Positions 42,643 through 44,877 of a stretch of 44,877 nt of DNA are shown one piece after another. Source of the DNA: Nocardiopsis prasina DSM 43845 (GTDB taxonomy: Bacteria > Actinomycetota > Actinomycetes > Streptosporangiales > Streptosporangiaceae); NCBI RefSeq assembly GCF_000341265.1, contig NZ_ANAE01000162.1, positions 13,457-58,333 of the forward strand, read 5' to 3'. The notes beneath the pieces are model-generated. The model was given only the letters and a program-made list of their open reading frames with translations, did not search any database and was not told where the DNA came from. The translations under genes were made by a program, and so were the position numbers. Positions within the stretch are counted from its first letter, which is position 1. Every line of letters begins with the position of its first letter.

Positions 42643-43260
42643 CTAGTCCCGCTGGCGGTGGCGCGGTTCGAGTTCGGTGAGCAGCCCGGTGATCTCGTCC
42701 GCGAGCCGGTGGGCGTCGGCGTCGTCGCGGCGCACGACCTCGGCCACGGCGAGGAGCATGGAACCGCTCACGACGATCAGCAGGGCCTCGTCGACGGGCT
42801 CGTCCGCCTTGCGGAACAGGGCCACGTTGCGGTCGGTCCACTGGGTGAGCCGGGCCCGCAGCTGGTAGTCGAACCCGGGCGGGCCGTCGCCGCTGAAGAA
42901 CAGCCGCGCGGTGTCGCGCTCCTCGATGCACCCGAGGAGGTAGGCGTGCGCGGCGATGTTCATCAGCCGTGTGGGATCACTCTCACCGTCGGACCGGGCG
43001 TCCCGGACCGCCTGGTGGGTGCGTTCCTGCTGGCGCTGCTGGAACTCCTCGTACAGGGCGACGTACAGGTCCGCCTTGCCGGTGAAGTGGTGGTAGAGGC
43101 TGCCGACGCTGGCCCCGGCGACCGAGACGACCTCGCTCACTCCGGCCCTGGCGAACCCCACCGTGCGGAACACCTGGGCCGCCGCCTGCAGCAGGGCACT
43201 GCGGGTGGCCGCGCCGCGCGGCGAGACCCGCGCGGGCTTGTCCGTCTTGTCCACTGTCAC
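42643..43260 (-). CDS. TetR-family transcriptional regulator
   Basis: 205 residues from GTG 43260. The N-terminal helix-turn-helix is RSALLQAAAQVFRTVGFARAGVSEVVSVAGASVGSLYHHFTGKADLYVALYEEF, a typical TetR/AcrR DNA-binding domain. The rest is an all-helical ligand-binding and dimerisation domain (NIAAHAYLLGCIEERDTARLFFSGDGPPGFDYQLRARL). No ligand is predicted. It is divergent from glpX across 378 bases, and no obvious target gene adjoins it. Confidence 0.92.
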   Translation of the reverse strand: MTVDKTDKPARVSPRGAATRSALLQAAAQVFRTVGFARAGVSEVVSVAGASVGSLYHHFTGKADLYVALYEEFQQRQQERTHQAVRDARSDGESDPTRLMNIAAHAYLLGCIEERDTARLFFSGDGPPGFDYQLRARLTQWTDRNVALFRKADEPVDEALLIVVSGSMLLAVAEVVRRDDADAHRLADEITGLLTELEPRHRQRD

Positions 43261-43638
43261 GCCCTCACTCCTGTCCGGGTCCCCACGAGCCTGGAGCGTT
43301 CCCCTGGGAGACCCCGGGAACTCCCCCCTGCCTCGCGGCGGCGGGCTTGACGCGACCGGCGCGCCTGACGACTGCTCTCCCGGCAGCCGGGACCGCCACG
43401 GCGTGGCCGATCCGGGTTCAGGTGCACGATGTTACGGGCCGCGTCGCGCTCGGTGATACCCGACCACCCGCACCCGGATCACCCGGGCGCGCCCGTGATC
43501 GGCCCCCGCTCGGGCGTTCGTCCGGCCGGGTGGCGTCCGACACGCGCGCCGCCCTCGCCGGGGACCGCGATAAACGGAGGTCACGTCGGGTGACTACCCT
43601 AAGAGAGAACCCCACCCTGTTTCCTGACGGAAGGTGTC
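43261..43638. other. Divergent spacer between the TetR gene and glpX
   Basis: About 380 bases without a gene. A TACCCT at 43595-43600 is a possible -10 for glpX, 39 bases before its ATG, but no clear -35 was seen. No obvious TetR palindrome was recognised. Confidence 0.5.
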
Positions 43639-44670
43639 ATGTCCATGTCGCAGTCCAGTAGCCCGTCCGCGCAGCACTCGGCGCCCGACCGTAACCTCGC
43701 GCTGGAACTGGTCCGCGTCACCGAGACCGCCGCGCTGGCCGCGGCCCGTTGGGTCGGCAAGGGCGACAAGCTCGGCGCCGACGGCGCGGCCGTGCGCGGC
43801 ATGCGCCACATGATCAGCACCGTGTCGATGAACGGCACCGTGGTGATCGGCGAGGGCGAGAAGGACAACGCCCCCATGCTCTACAACGGTGAGCGGGTCG
43901 GCGACGGCGGCGGCACCGACTGGGACGTCGCGGTCGACCCGATCGACGGCACCACCCTGACCGCCATGGGCATGCCCAACGCCATCGCGGTGATCGCGAT
44001 GAGCCCGCGCAACACCATGTTCGACCCGTCCGCCGTGTTCTACATGGAGAAGCTGGCCACGGGCGCCGAGGCCGCCGACGTGGTGGACATCGCCGCGTCG
44101 CCCGCCGAGAACATCCGCGCGGTGGCCCGTGCCAAGGGCAAGTCGCCGCAGGACGTGACGGTCGTGATCCTGGACCGTCCGCGCCACAAGCAGCTGGTCC
44201 AGGACGTGCGCGACGCGGGCGCCCGGATCAAGTTCATCAGTGACGGCGACGTCGCGGGCGCCATCATGGCGGCGCGCCGGGGTACCGGCGTGGACCTCAT
44301 GCTGGGCATCGGCGGCACGCCGGAGGGCATCATCACCGCGTGCGCCATGAAGTGCCTCGGCGGGGTCATCCAGGGCCGTCTGTGGCCCAAGGACGACCAG
44401 GAGCGCCAGAAGGCGATCGACGCGGGCCACGACCTGGACCGCGTACTGCTCACCGACGACCTCGTCTCCTCGGACGACGTGTTCTTCGCCGCGACGGGCA
44501 TCACCGACGGCGAGCTGGTGGGCGGGGTCCGCTACGAGTCGACCGGTGTGACCACCGACTCCCTCGTCATGCGCGGCCGCAGCGGCACCGTGCGCCAGGT
44601 CCGGAGCGAGCACCGGCTGAGCAAGCTCTCGGCCTACAGCGGCGTGGACCTCACCTCCGCCCCGGAGTAG
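43639..44670 (+). CDS. glpX: Class II fructose-1,6-bisphosphatase
   Basis: 343 residues, normal for GlpX. It hydrolyses fructose-1,6-bisphosphate to fructose-6-phosphate in gluconeogenesis. Metal and substrate motifs: [90 protein letters not shown] and the [23 protein letters not shown] end. ATG 43639 is preceded by GGAAGG. It is monocistronic with a terminator at 44679-44720. Confidence 0.97.
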   Translation: MSMSQSSSPSAQHSAPDRNLALELVRVTETAALAAARWVGKGDKLGADGAAVRGMRHMISTVSMNGTVVIGEGEKDNAPMLYNGERVGDGGGTDWDVAVDPIDGTTLTAMGMPNAIAVIAMSPRNTMFDPSAVFYMEKLATGAEAADVVDIAASPAENIRAVARAKGKSPQDVTVVILDRPRHKQLVQDVRDAGARIKFISDGDVAGAIMAARRGTGVDLMLGIGGTPEGIITACAMKCLGGVIQGRLWPKDDQERQKAIDAGHDLDRVLLTDDLVSSDDVFFAATGITDGELVGGVRYESTGVTTDSLVMRGRSGTVRQVRSEHRLSKLSAYSGVDLTSAPE

Positions 44671-44678
44671 TCACCGCG

Positions 44679-44720
44679 CGACGGCGGTGCCTCGTCCTCG
44701 TGGACGGGGCACCGCCGTCG
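44679..44720 (+). terminator. glpX terminator
   Basis: CGACGGCGGTGCC (44679-44691) and GGCACCGCCGTCG (44708-44720) form a perfect 13-bp stem, extended inside by CGTCC (44693-44697) with GGACG (44702-44706). Confidence 0.9.
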
Positions 44721-44821
44721 TGCTCTCGCGGTCGTGTGTGAACAACTCGGTGTTTCCCCGCATCAGACCCGTTGTTGGCCCAGCGCCCGCGCCTGTCCCG
44801 AACACCCTCGTCGGAGGTCCG

Positions 44822-44877
44822 ATGTCCTACCCAGATCCCCCACAGCAGCCCCAGTGGCAGCCGCCGCAGCAGCCGGG
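44822..44877 (+). CDS. Proline/glutamine-rich protein, 3' end outside window
   Basis: ATG 44822 follows GGAGG at five bases and opens MSYPDPPQQPQWQPPQQPG before the window ends. Actinobacterial proteins with this kind of start are usually small membrane proteins with a disordered Pro/Gln-rich N-terminus. Nothing more can be said. Confidence 0.6.
   Translation, partial: MSYPDPPQQPQWQPPQQP

Overview
The DNA is about 70% G+C, with GTG/TTG starts, GGAGG-type ribosome sites and strong GC hairpin terminators, so it is an actinobacterial chromosome. The ispH / xseA-xseB / ychF / glpX block, an ectoine hydroxylase, a HelR-type RNA polymerase protection protein and many Nocardiopsis-like proteins suggest a halotolerant member of the Nocardiopsaceae. 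That is a judgement from protein similarity remembered by eye; no search was run. No rRNA, tRNA, CRISPR, integrase, transposase or relaxase was seen.

Layout. 1-5.3 kb: an edge-truncated DUF695-like gene, a membrane protein of unknown function, a large STAND-type NTPase with TPR repeats, an ABM-domain monooxygenase-like protein and a small unknown protein. 5.3-8.0 kb: helR with a rifamycin-associated element (RAE) in its promoter region. 8.0-9.2 kb: a divergent GntR regulator and a two-gene unit of unknown function. 9.3-11.2 kb: a NaChBac-type voltage-gated channel and thymidine kinase.

11.3-32.0 kb: the most interesting region. Seven or eight minus-strand genes look like a Tcp/Tn916-type type IV secretion (conjugation) machine, split into three blocks. 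Reading along the minus strand the order is TcpC-like, TcpD-like, TcpE-like fused to a MinD-like domain, TcpF/VirB4-like ATPase, TcpH/VirB6-like protein, a second single-span VirB8-like protein, a TcpG-like two-domain wall hydrolase and an unknown membrane-anchored protein. This is the tcpC-D-E-F-H-G order of clostridial conjugation loci. Unrelated genes sit between the blocks: ectD and a secreted HNH nuclease, then a Ser/Thr kinase, a coiled-coil membrane protein, a TipA-like MerR regulator and a VOC protein. All three blocks start with a related promoter-like motif, so they are probably co-regulated. No relaxase or coupling protein is in view, so a non-conjugative export role is possible.

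32.5-44.9 kb: conserved housekeeping genes: ychF, an FkbM methyltransferase, an alpha/beta hydrolase lacking the nucleophile serine, rmuC, a DUF6542-like membrane protein, xseB-xseA, an alanine-rich protein, ispH, a DUF4245 protein, a TetR regulator, glpX and the start of a proline-rich protein cut by the window edge.
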